Source of the DNA: Hypericum androsaemum
Taxonomy: Eukaryota > Streptophyta > Magnoliopsida > Malpighiales > Hypericaceae
Reading direction: 5' to 3'
DNA length: 64,000 nt
Assembly (NCBI GenBank): GCA_963995505.1
Contig: OZ023188.1
Location: 5,332,001 to 5,396,000, forward strand
Part shown: piece by piece, positions 45,399 to 55,498 of the stretch
Layout of the letters: every line of letters starts with the position of its first letter
Numbering within the stretch: the first letter of the stretch is position 1
Translations under genes and position numbers: made by a program
Notes under the pieces: model-generated
What the model saw: only the letters and a program-made list of their open reading frames with translations
Told to the model about the DNA's origin: nothing
Databases searched by the model: none

Positions 45399-47792
45399 TG
45401 TAATATCCGACTTTGTTAATTATATTTAGCTGGGTTGAATCAAGTATGCTAAGTCATTAGGTAAAAAAAATGATATACTATGTTGCAAAAAGAAATGTAA
45501 ATTGGTGATCAAAAATTCTAGAAATTTGATTATAAATAATTTGGTATGAAATATTATATAAAGTGTTCAACTAAATTTAATTATATAAAAAAGGGAAACG
45601 TGGCAACTAGTTAAATTGCCACCAAAACCGAAACCTACTATAATCTATCATACCAAAACTACAATTAAACAAATGATAGAGATGGCAGTAAGTGACACAT
45701 AAACTGAGATGAAGCTGAAGTTAATTAATTTGGATAAGTAAAGGAAAAGAAGGTAAAAACGGGGCAACAATATAGCAAAAGAGAAGGAAAAAGAGAAAAT
45801 GTGGCAACTTGTAAAACTGCCTCCCAAACACAAAAAGACTATAAAATAGAGAAGTAGGTGAAAAATGGATCAGTAATTCCACCGAACCAAACAATAAAGA
45901 GGAACTATGGAAAGAAGAAGTCGTGGAAAGAAGAAGTCGTGGAAGAAGGAATAGACAAATAAAAAAAAACCATGTAGAGGTAAGCTGGTTCTATGGGTGT
46001 AAGCTTAATTCTAAGTAAGAAAGTTACGTGGAGAAGATGACTTTTCATTAAGAACTAAATTGCAAGTTGAATAGCAACATGGGTATGCATAATTGGTGAG
46101 TGAAATTGGAAGCAGTAAGTTCTGTTTATGTTCATAACGTAGGACAGAAAATATAAAAGAAAAGGAGAAGAACCATGGAGAAAATAAGGAGAAGAAAAAG
46201 AAAACATGTGGGATTAGGAATACAATACAAATCAGTTAAGTATGAACCTTGGAATGGAAGTAGTAAGTACATATGGAAACACATGTACGATGAATTCAAT
46301 TGGCTTGAAACAAAATTGTGTGTTTGGTCTATTTAAATAGAAAATTAATAATTATTAGAAGCCAAAAAGAAAACAGAATCAGTGGATAAGAATCGGTGGA
46401 TAAGTCTTTTAGAATTGACAAGCTATATGATTATGATATTTTGTACTCTTCCTTATTTGAAGGAGGAGGTGTATATGATTGATGTTGTGGAAACTAGAGG
46501 TTTCAAGTATTCGCACACAAGGAACTCAATTCTGAGGAGATTTGGTTGTTGGCCTTTTCGTCGAATCGGTAAACAAATAATATGTGACTCGTGCTTTCTT
46601 TGGTGCACTCTATTTATTTGTTATTATTTAAATATGGTATTGTTAGTGCATATTGTGCATTTTTCATATGAGCATTATGATGTGACATTATGATTTGTAA
46701 GTGTTTGCTTCATTTGGCCTCGAGTGGGCACTAGAGATGTTGGTTTGTTCATTGCACATATTTGATTCGTATGGAGCCTATGAATTTGTGTGATACGAAT
46801 AACTTTATGACATAGATAGCTCCGCTATGTGATATGGTTGCCTACGGCAGGCAGAACTATTTGGCCGATGAGGTTGGTCTGATATGATATGGTTGCCTAC
46901 GGCGGGCAGAACTATTTGGCCGATGAGGTTGGTCTGATATGATATGGTTGACTACGGCGGGCAGAATTATTTGGCCGATGAGGCTGGTCTGATATGATAA
47001 GGTTGCCTACGGCGGGCAGAACTATTTGGCCGATGAGGTCGGCCTGATATGATATGGTTGCCTACGGCGGGATGAACTATTTGGCCGAGGAGGTTGGTTG
47101 ATGATGGTGCCTTTGATATATAGTATCCTTGTGTCGGGGTTGGAGTGACACTATCTGGATCTTGCCGAATGTTTGTCAGTTCTGCTATATGATATTGGAA
47201 TTATGTGTCAAATTGCGTAGTTTTCTCATGTCTCTGTGACTTTGTGATTATATGCAATATTTGGTTATCTGGTAAGTTTGATTTTTGAATAATGTACATC
47301 TCCGCATAATTTATTTGGCATATTAGTTATATGCATGTTTTAGGTATGTTGTGCATTGAGTAGCTAAATAAATTGTGATGCATATCTTATTTGTTTACTG
47401 AGTATTTCAAAACACTCATCCCCCTCTCACCAGTTTTGCAGGAACTCGAATATGAGTTGTATTGGTTCGGAGATCTACTATGATCGTACTAAGTCCGCTT
47501 GATTCTCCGGGACTGGTCTTGGAGGTCTCCAGTTTGTATTTTTCTCATTGATCTAGAAGCTCCGTAGTCACAGAATTTGTTTTGATCTTGGGAGTATGTA
47601 TTAAAAAGATAAAGCTTGGCTTATATTTTGTAAACCTGAATTATGAAATTAAAGATCATTAGGTTTTAATTTTATGTTTAAATGCTTAAGATTATAAATT
47701 TGAATACATTAGAGGCTGGCTAGATTTATTTTGTGAATAACATGAGTTGAAATCTAGCGCCGGTCACCAACCACTGAGTTTGGGTCGTGACA
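45399..47792 (+). repeat. Element G 3' LTR (2394 bp)
   Basis: Sister of 39696-41927; five 55-bp repeats at 46830-47100. Ends GTGACA, followed directly by pararetrovirus sequence. Confidence 0.88.
46830..47100 (+). repeat. 55-bp minisatellite, 5 copies, in G 3' LTR
   Basis: Same unit; copy number differs from the 5' LTR by two. Confidence 0.85.
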
Positions 47793-48327
47793 GATAGACT
47801 TAATAATTCTAAAACTAGAAGAAGATACTGTTAGAATCGAGGAGATGCTTCAATGGTTCGGAGAAGAATTTTTCCTTACAGGAGGAAACATGGCGGTTAG
47901 AGGAAGGATCTTCTGTTTAGTAGACTCTACTCTTCCACAAGTATTAGAATTCACCACCATTCTGGCAAAGAAGAGAATAATTCTGTTAGATGAAACAGAG
48001 TTTGAAGACACAGATTTAAACCTAGATGCTCCATCTCCTTACGACCTACAAGAAATCAAAAATCCTGAAGCATATAGACTCTTGCAAAATCCAGTAGCTC
48101 TGCTTATACCACGAGGATGGAAAAATTCACGACTCCTCGGAGAAGGACACTATACACAGATCTGGGGCACAGACCAATGGCGGATGATTCTGCCACATAG
48201 CAGTGATGGAGGACTTCTAGAAGACCACCATATTATCCACATGGAAGATGAAAGGCAGATGGAACTAGAAGCTGCTAGTATCACAAGTGGAGATGTCTCC
48301 ATCCCAGACACACACAGAGCGGACTAG
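47793..48327 (+). pseudogene. Endogenous pararetrovirus late ORF, C-terminal part
   Basis: Open frame ending in a TAG stop at 48325-48327. Its first 100 residues or so match the minus-strand fragment 38645-39437, so the two pieces together cover most of one unknown viral protein. Cut at 47793 by element G. No catalytic motif recognised. Confidence 0.65.
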
Positions 48328-49000
48328 CTACAGGCTTCAAAAAGATGTAAGGGATGACGTTGTGAATCAATTATTTGTCATCTCTGTTCTTAGTGCACTT
48401 GCGTGTGCACTTTTTTCTTTTTGACAGATGTAAAAATAGATTCTCTTTGTCTTGTCCTTTTCCCTTTACTCCTCTGTTTAAGAGGATTTCTCCCATCCTG
48501 TAAATACAGACGGGAAGAAATAAACAACGAAGAATTTTCACTCTAAAAATGAGCACTTGACTCTCTCTATTTCCTCAATTAGTTCAAGGTCTTTAGCTTC
48601 CAGGTCTCAATAGTTGCAAGCCCTAGTTAAAAAAAGAGAGTCAGTCTACCCGGCGACCGTACATACTTCCCCGCCGGCACAGTCTCCACCCGCTGTAAGC
48701 TCTCTTCCTTTGTTTCATTTCATTTCGTCTTCATTTCCCCATATTGGCATCAGAGCCTCAAAGATTGTCGAGGTCAAAAGAACAAGACAGGCTCGGTAAA
48801 GGTAGCCGTGTTGGGCATAAATCCTATCAACACTGAGAATCCGCTTGTGTGAGACTTAGATGATCTGTGGTGGTTGTTCTGAATCCTGATCTGGGGACTA
48901 GTTGTACTGTCTTTTATTCTCGTTGTTTACTTATCTTAAGGCTTGCAATTCATCTATTATAAAGAAGCTGAGAACTTAACTAATTGAGGAAGATATTCAT
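48328..49000 (+). promoter_or_regulatory. Pararetroviral intergenic region and leader
   Basis: Noncoding stretch between the late ORF and the first ORF. AATAAA at 48518-48523 fits the viral poly(A) signal, and the minus-strand DNA primer site lies at 48745-48757. This order (late ORF, poly(A) signal, primer site, first ORF) is that of a circular Caulimoviridae genome read through its intergenic region. Whether promoter activity survives cannot be told from the sequence. Confidence 0.6.
48745..48757 (+). other. tRNA-Met primer-binding site of the pararetrovirus
   Basis: TGGCATCAGAGCC differs at one base from the usual TGGTATCAGAGC, complementary to plant initiator tRNA-Met. Its position upstream of the first viral ORF is as expected. 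Confidence 0.7.
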
Positions 49001-49006
49001 CATTAA

Positions 49007-49584
49007 TTGCTCTCGTTTAAATCAAAAATTGCGACCAGTAAAAAGCATCTGGACTACTTGGACTTGGAACTGAGTTCTAGAGAAAAGTCTAAAATATTAT
49101 TCGAAAGATATGAATTAGTTTGTCGTTTTGATAAAACTTTTGAACATAAGCTACATAGTAACAATAATCACCTAAACAGCCTGACAGACTTGATAGTTAA
49201 TCTCGGAGTACACCTAGAAGCTGATAGAGAGATAAATATTAGAAACTATAATAATTTAACAGAAACAGTCAGTGAAGTAGCCAGACTATTAAAAATATCT
49301 ACTGAAAACCAAAATTATATCAGGAATCAGAACGAACAGATTATTCTAGAAATTAAAAAATTAAATATAAAAAACTTCAAAAGAACGAGACAGAATTAAA
49401 ACCAGTGTTAGGAGAATTAGAAAAGCTAGCAGAAAATATTTAAAAACTAAAAGACGAAAGTCACAATAAGGTTGAAATAAACGGTTTAACCAGAGCCTTA
49501 GAAAAATTAAGTCTAGAACAGAGCAAAAGACCCAGAAAATATATTTTGCCCCCGAAATATATTCATTGGTTGCCTAAAAAATGA
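49007..49584 (+). pseudogene. Pararetrovirus small first ORF, coiled-coil protein (frameshifted)
   Basis: 49007-49399 is open and rich in Leu, Glu, Asn and Lys with heptad-like spacing. A shift near 49370 moves the reading to another frame, which has one more stop and ends ILPPKYIHWLPKK at a TGA. That TGA (49582-49584) overlaps the next ATG (49581). Small coiled-coil proteins before the polyprotein are known from badna- and tungroviruses (virion-associated type). The assignment here is by position and character only. Confidence 0.5.
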
Positions 49585-50297
49585 CTACTCCTTTTAGTGG
49601 AAGACCTTATAGAAGTGGAACTATAACATAACCAGTTAGAAACAGTGTAAGTGATAATATCTCCACAGATTCATTCTTAGGAAGACTCCTTAGAGGATCA
49701 GGAAGTAATAGTACACATGATGTGGTTCAATTAGAAGAAGAAATAGATGTAGAAAGAAATTTAGAACTTTACAATAATGCTCAAGTGGATGCTTTAAATC
49801 CCAGAACTCTGTATCAGACAGGAATCCTTAACATAAGAACAGTACTAGTAAGAAGTAATAGAGAAGAAAGTTTGAGAATCGTAGATAATGCAGAAGAAAT
49901 AGAGTTATTCTCACCAGAAACATTAAAACGCTTAAAACAATCAGGAAAAAGATTTGTACATATAGGATTAATTGTAATAGGAATCAAAGGATTAAGAAGA
50001 AAAGAGTTAGGGACAAAAGCCCTGGTCTTAATTCCAGATAAATCATGGCAAACAGATTTAAAAAAGCTATAATAGCAGGAATGGAAGTAGACATGAGCAA
50101 GAATAGTGCCTTATTCTACTGTTCCCCCGCAGTATTAAAGGACATCAAGGATCTTAAAATTTTAAAAATAGGAATAAAAACAAGAGGATATGAGAATTTC
50201 ATAGGAAATAATCTGGTAATAAGCATAGGAATATTAGGAAAAGCAAGCAATAGATCTGGAATGAAATTTAAAGTAAACATAGAAGGAATAGTATAGA
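49581..50297 (+). pseudogene. Pararetrovirus movement protein domain (30K superfamily type)
   Basis: The polyprotein start at 49581 overlaps the previous stop as ATGA. The region 49722-50296 has the look of Caulimoviridae movement proteins (LYQTGILNIRT, SGKRFVHIGLIVIG, IKGLRRKELGT, RGYENF). Known role in living viruses: cell-to-cell transport through plasmodesmata. Here it is dead: a stop near 49626 and a frameshift near 50065. The domain breaks off at about 50297, where the minus-strand coat protein region begins. Confidence 0.8.
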
Positions 50298-51521
50298 ATT
50301 ATCAGAATCTTCGGTTCTAATGCTCTGTATTTCATATTCTCCTAGTTGTTCTACTAAATTAGATCTTTCTAAATTTTTTGCCTTGTTTGGACATCTATTT
50401 GCTAAATGATCTGGATCTCCACAAATAAAACAGATACATTTTCTATTTTGAGATTTTTTCTTTACATATTTATCTTTATTTTTCCATGGTTTATCTTTTC
50501 TGTAAGATGTACTTTTTCTGAGATATTTCTTTTTGCCTTTGTTTCTATCGTAATATCCATACGCTTGTGGAGTGTAGACGGCCGTTTTACAGAAAGCCCA
50601 AGCCTGTCTTCTAATTTGTTCTTGCATGGTTGCTTCTTTACATTTAGCTTCTAATTTATTAAATACGTATGTTATTCGTGGTCCCAATCCTAATCCTTCA
50701 GTTAGACCACAATCTGTTACCCAATATTCATGTATAGATTTTCCTAAATCTCCTGGTAATTTAACGAAATATCTATTATATAGATTATCATCCATAGCTC
50801 GTCCGATTTGTGCCAGCAATCTAGCGAAGTCAGAACTAAATTCTTTAATATATTTGAAATCTGTTATACTTAATTGATCTAAGTTTCTTGCTGCCGTATC
50901 CTGTATAAATGTATTTTCTTTTGCCGGATCTACTCCTAATAGTAAGATCCTTATTTGGCTTGTAAAGTTGTAAGGATTATCTCGTAATGATTTTAACGTA
51001 TTAATTTCCTCATGATTTTTTACTTTTTTACTTTGCCAGAATTCTAATGTTGTTGGTCCTAACGTTGTTTCTAAGTAAGAGAACATGTCTATGTCTGATC
51101 TTTTATTTGTTTCCCAATTTTTGACTACAGTTTGTTCCCATACTAGGACTTCATCTGGCCATAATTGCGGGTGTTGCTGTTCTACGAGTAACATATCAGA
51201 ACTATACAATCTTCCTATATGCATTCTAGAACCTCGACCCCTAAGGTTGGATTCTCCTTGATATGCAACTGATGGTGGGAGCCAGGATTCTCGTCCCGAT
51301 CTTTCTGTTCCTGATGTACCAGGGGTTATAAATTCTGGTTTTGGTCTTTTGGTTCCTCTATCAACTGGCAAGATAGCTTGATCCATGTAATTTGATTCTG
51401 GTTTATAGAAATCACTGATTAAACTCTTACCATTTGCGATGTCTGTAACTATTGGTAAATTAAAATATTTGTTTAATTTATTATATGCTCTTCGTAGCTC
51501 ATTCCTAATCCTGTCATACAT
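50268..51521 (-). pseudogene. Pararetrovirus coat protein region with CCHC zinc knuckle, inverted
   Basis: A 417-codon frame is open on the minus strand. Residues 364-377 are CFICGDPDHLANRC, a C-x2-C-x4-H-x4-C knuckle, preceded by a Lys-rich stretch and the globular region typical of Caulimoviridae coat proteins. In a virus this would follow the movement protein on the same strand; here it is inverted relative to it. The upstream part continues in a shifted frame to about 51600 (minus). The last residues after TEDSD are encoded by the antisense of the movement protein end, so the ORF end is artificial. Confidence 0.8.
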
Positions 51522-51589
51522 TCTATTAACATATCATCTACTTGATCTTGTATATTTAGTTCGGTAAATTTTCTATTTATTATTTGATT

Positions 51590-51775
51590 TATATTAGATA
51601 ATAATAAATTTTTAGATTTAACGGCCATTTTAGACACAGGTAGTACTAAAAGTCTAATAGGATATAAAATAGTTCTCAAACAGTATCATACACCATTAAA
51701 ATATGATGTTACAACTCGAACAGTTGATAATAGATTATTAACTCTGACCCACTGTTTGGAATCAACAGGAATTCA
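51590..51775 (+). pseudogene. Pararetrovirus aspartic protease fragment
   Basis: The plus strand reads LTAILDTGSTKSLIGYK, with the D-T-G active-site triplet of retroviral-type aspartic proteases, then about 35 more residues before the microsatellite. In the viral polyprotein this domain sits between coat protein and RT. Orientation changes relative to the coat protein piece near 51575-51600. Confidence 0.6.
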
Positions 51776-51779
51776 TATG

Positions 51780-51829
<50 letters not shown>

Positions 51830-52026
51830 GATATATATATGTATGTATGTATATATGTATGTATGTATGTATAGGTATGTATGTATATATAGATATATAT
51901 ATGTATGTATGTATGTATGTACATATGTATGTATGTATGTATATATATGTATGTATGTATGTATGTACATATGTAGGTACATATATATGTACATATATAT
52001 GTACATATGTAGGTATGTATATATGA
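51776..52026. repeat. Compound TA / TATG microsatellite between virus pieces
   Basis: About 250 bp of (TA)n, (TATG)n and (TACATA) variants separates the protease and RT fragments. Long Tyr/Ile ORFs on both strands over it are artefacts. Confidence 0.9.
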
Positions 52027-52285
52027 TTTTTGCCTAGTATACATTGATGATATCCTCATAGCTAGTAACTCAGTTCCTGAACATGAACAACATTTAGCGG
52101 CAGTCTTTGAAGAAGTAGTAAAACAAGGAATAGTATTAAGTAAGAAGAAAATGGAATTATTCAAAAGAAAAATTTCCTTTTTAGGCCTAGAGATAGGAAA
52201 TGGTAAAATAGAATTACAACCACATATAGCAGAAAAAATTCTTAGTTTTCCAGATAAATTAGAAGGCTTAAAACAAATTCAAGCT
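52027..52285 (+). pseudogene. Pararetrovirus reverse transcriptase fragment
   Basis: Carries the catalytic YIDD box (about 52040) followed by HEQHL and the downstream blocks [15 protein letters not shown] and LQPHIAEKI, which match Caulimoviridae RT order and spacing. Only the C-terminal palm and thumb remain, joined at about 52285 to a coat protein piece. Confidence 0.8.
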
Positions 52286-52440
52286 TTCGGTCGATTATAC
52301 AGTTCTGATATATTGTTAGTAGAACAGCAACACCCACAGTTATGGCCAGACGAAGTCCTAGTATGGGAACAAACAGTAGTTAGAAACTGGAAAACAAATA
52401 AACGATTAAATATAGAGCAGGCCAGATTCTGTAGCAACTT
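52286..52440 (+). pseudogene. Pararetrovirus coat protein piece, plus orientation
   Basis: Matches the antisense of about 51095-51215 (LLVEQQHPQLWPDEVLVWEQ in both), so this coat protein segment is present twice in opposite orientations. Fused in frame behind the RT fragment. Confidence 0.75.
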
Positions 52441-52735
52441 GTAGATCTCGTGGTTTCTAATCTCATTGATGTCATAAGGAGATGGAGCGTCTAGGTTTAA
52501 GTCTGTTTCTTCAAATTCTGTTTCATCTAACAGAATTATCCTCTTCTTTGCCGGGATGGTGGTAAATTCTGATACTTGTGGTAGAGTAGATTCGACATTT
52601 TAAGATTATTAAACTTGCTATACAGTCACCAATTATGAATGATTCCTCTTCTGCTATTTGTTATGCCTTATTATTTTCTTCAATTACCACTTTATTTTTA
52701 CCTATATATGTATGTACATATACATATATATATAT
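52441..52735 (-). pseudogene. Pararetrovirus late-ORF piece and right TA edge
   Basis: 52450-52600 minus matches the unknown late ORF (third copy). 52600-52695 may be further viral coding DNA but is too short to name. 52700-52735 is a TATG/TA run, after which the GH9 3' flank resumes (GGTAAGAAAAATGTTGTCCG), as at 55192. Confidence 0.6.
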
Positions 52736-53069
52736 GGTAAGAAAAATGTTGTCCGTATAATTGAGCAATAAAGGTTTCCTAACCGACAGGTGTTCGTCCA
52801 ATCTTCTAACAATGCGATCGATAATCTCTAGATTTTTCTTGTAACCAACGGGACTAAAACAAGGAATTGGATTCTCTTTCCCAATGTAAATCAAATTAAA
52901 ACTTTACGAATAGAGAAAACATCTTTAAGAAAACCACTTCATTAATTATTTTTATTTCATTATATACAACCAAGTAGAGTTGGATTTGTCCTTTTTTTTC
53001 CTCCTTTAGCTGAATAGATTTTCTTTGATCATGAACTAGTCTTGATTAGAGAAGCTCACATCGGGTACA
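52736..53069 (-). other. GH9 3' flank with a short conserved reading frame
   Basis: Homologous to 55187-55498. A frame of about 50 codons (SPVGYKKNLEIIDRIVRRLDEHL here, SPVGYKENLEIIDHIVRRLDEHL there) is open in both. AATAAA-type poly(A) signals for the GH9 gene lie near 52945-52965. Confidence 0.5.
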
Positions 53070-53228
53070 CCGAGCTTATAGAGTTGATAAGTAAGCAAGA
53101 GCACCAACAAGAGGTGCATTGACGTAAGTAGTAGGCTCGGACTGCGCGTAGTTGTTCCTGTCATCCGTGAAGCCATCATTGGCATCGGGACTGCCAACGA
53201 CGGCTCCAACGTGGACGTTGGGGTTCGG
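53070..53228 (-). pseudogene. GH9 copy 4, last ~50 codons of exon 7
   Basis: Encodes [19 protein letters not shown] to the stop, with the second GH9 signature intact (Y-x3-EPTTYVNA). The gene breaks at 53228 where element E3 begins, over the shared bases TTCGG. Confidence 0.85.
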
Positions 53229-54860
53229 TATTTTCAAGCATTCTTTCCGATTCTTGAATTGCCTCCTCACTAATGGGAACTGACATTAGGTACTTGAGGT
53301 ACTTCATTATTTTTTGTCACGCAGTTATGCTCAGAGTTTTGTCATAGTCTAGGCAAAGGCCTCCAACATGGCTCCTCCTCCTTCATTCAACTTTCTCGAC
53401 AACTCTCTCGACGAGATATTCAATATCATCAATCAATTCATAATCAAAATAATAGTTATAATGAAACCACCATAAAAAAAATTTATTGGCCTCCTTAACA
53501 CCCTCTTGATTAGCAGCTTCAAAACAAAAAAATACGCGACAACCTTTCCTTCATGGTTATCAAAGATGTCATATTTTTAGATTGACTATCTTTTGGTATT
53601 ATGGACGTAATTTTGATATCCAAACTCCGATTGAAGCAAACTTGGTGTCCCTAAAAATCTGAGAGACAGGTCTTCAATTTAATCTGAAATAGCTGTCTCC
53701 TAATTCGAAAGAAAAAAAGACCAAAATGCCTTTCAAAAATGATGAATTCGCAATCAACTTATAGATCGACCAGTCTGTAGTATTTTGATTGTATCTTCCC
53801 GGTACAAATTTTGATTTTGGCGTTCTTAGTGTTCACAGAAAGAGGAGACAACAATCTTCAATTTTGGTGAGGAAATCTTCTTCGATTCAGCATCAAAAAG
53901 GGCCAAAACACTCTTTAAAGCTGGATGACCTTGCAGGACGTCTTCTTTCAGTATCACTTTTGACCAGTTTTGTCCCTTTTGAGGAAGGTCTCAAAATCAT
54001 ATGTGGAAGCTCATATGCTTGGACACAACAATCACTCTTCTCAGATGCCCTCATTAGTACCAACGAGCATACCAAAAAAGTGTTGCTGATAAATTATAGT
54101 AGAACGTCAGAAATGATCTTTAGAATAGGTCCGGAGTGGTCGTCCCAAGAGCGATTCAAATGAATAGTTAAAAATGGAAGAAATATGGGGAGTAAGAAGA
54201 GAAGAATTAGATTAGAGTAGGTAGGAGAGAATTGATAGAGCAGAAAGAACTTAATTGAAAATATGGGGGAGAGGGGGAAGGAAAAAATATAAAGATAAAA
54301 GCTGGAGGCTACATAAGATAAATGATTTGAATGTTTGATGTTTGATTTGTGGGTCTCTCGTCATGACTCTGCCAAACCCTCATTATATAGAAAAACTAAA
54401 TCAACCCCATACAAGAAAACCCTAGGCCGTGTTCAATATAGGAAAATCTAACATAGCCCCGGCCTAATAAGTAAAATACAAACTGCCAAAACTTATAACC
54501 TAATTTTGCCAAATTTGGCAAAGTTATAAACTAAAAAGTGGTAGATCTATGTCTTCTCTTTCTTTGAATTTTGAAATCATATTAATCTGTTACTTGAGTC
54601 GAAAGATACGGCATTTTTACCAAAATAGGTTTAGCAGATCTGCAGCATAGTAAAAAAAACCTACTCTCAAAACTTCTGACCCAAGTTTGACCTCCTTTTG
54701 CGCTGAATTTGGAGAAGTTACAAACAAGAATGTTCTAGGTCTTTGTTTTATCTTTTTGTAGCTTTTAGAATCCCATCAATCGGATACAGAAGTAGGAAGA
54801 TACGTCTATTTTACTGAGACATGGTGAAACAAATCTGTAGATTAATTTTTCGCTCCTATA
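53229..54860 (-). mobile_element. Element E3: 5' LTR, leader and start of internal region
   Basis: LTR 54081-54860 (780 bp), leader and coding start 53229-54080 matching E1 and E2. The 3' half and 3' LTR are missing. The right flank begins GTTTGG as at E1 and E2, so all three derive from one insertion copied by segmental duplication. Confidence 0.85.
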
Positions 54861-55149
54861 GTTTGGAAAAATATTTTATAGTACTTATACTATACTTTCT
54901 TTTGTAAAACTAATGATGGTATGTTATTTTGCATGGTATTTACAAACACCATATAAAGGTGGAAGGAATTGGAAAATTGTTCGATTGTTATTTAAAACAT
55001 AAAAAATTCATTTTTGGTAGTAAAATTGGATTTTTTTTCCTGCCATAAAATGGTTAGTAGTATATATACATATGATAGGAAAAATGTTGTAATTTCGCTA
55101 CCAAAAATGGGTTCCTTCCATTAAATAAAAATTTAATGTCATGAATATA

Positions 55150-55186
<37 letters not shown>
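54861..55186 (-). other. GH9 promoter-derived fragment and (TA)n tract, uninterrupted version
   Basis: Homologous to 38255-38644, but here the (TA)n run at 55152-55186 passes straight into the GH9 3' flank. This is the empty-site reference for the 14-kb virus insertion. Confidence 0.7.
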
Positions 55187-55192
<6 letters not shown>

Positions 55193-55391
55193 GGTAAGAA
55201 AAATGTCGTCCGTATAATTGAGCAATAAAAGTTTCCTAGCCGGCAGGTGTTCGTCCAATCTTCTAACAATGTGATCGATAATCTCTAGATTTTCCTTGTA
55301 ACCAACGGGACTAAAGAATTGGATTCTCTTTCCCAATGTAAATCAAATTAAAACTTTACGAATAGAAAACATCTTTAAGAAAAACACTTCA

Positions 55392-55406
55392 TTTATTATT
55401 TTTATT
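55392..55406 (-). terminator. AATAAA poly(A) signals of GH9 copy 5
   Basis: Two AATAAA hexamers on the minus strand, 93-107 bp beyond the stop codon at 55499. Confidence 0.45.
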
Positions 55407-55498
55407 TCATTATATACAACCAAGTAGAGTTGGATTTGTCCTTTTTTTTCCTCCTTTAGCTGAATAGATTAGAGGAGCTCACATCGGGTACACCGAGC

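Larger units (their letters stand above)
39696..47792 (+). mobile_element. Element G: non-autonomous LTR retrotransposon related to F
   Basis: LTR 39696-41927, internal 41928-45398, LTR 45399-47792. LTRs start TGTAATATCCGACTTTG and end TGGGTCGTGACA. The primer site TGGTATCAGAGC at 41932-41943 is the standard plant initiator tRNA-Met match. The polypurine tract precedes 45399. Interior is about 3.5 kb with no gag or pol. No target duplication is visible, because the left side is another piece of G and the right side is virus DNA. Confidence 0.88.

Noticed and set aside
51709..52164. Long Tyr/Ile/His/Thr-rich ORFs on both strands
   Set aside because: They are translations of the TA/TATG microsatellite at 51776-52026, not proteins.
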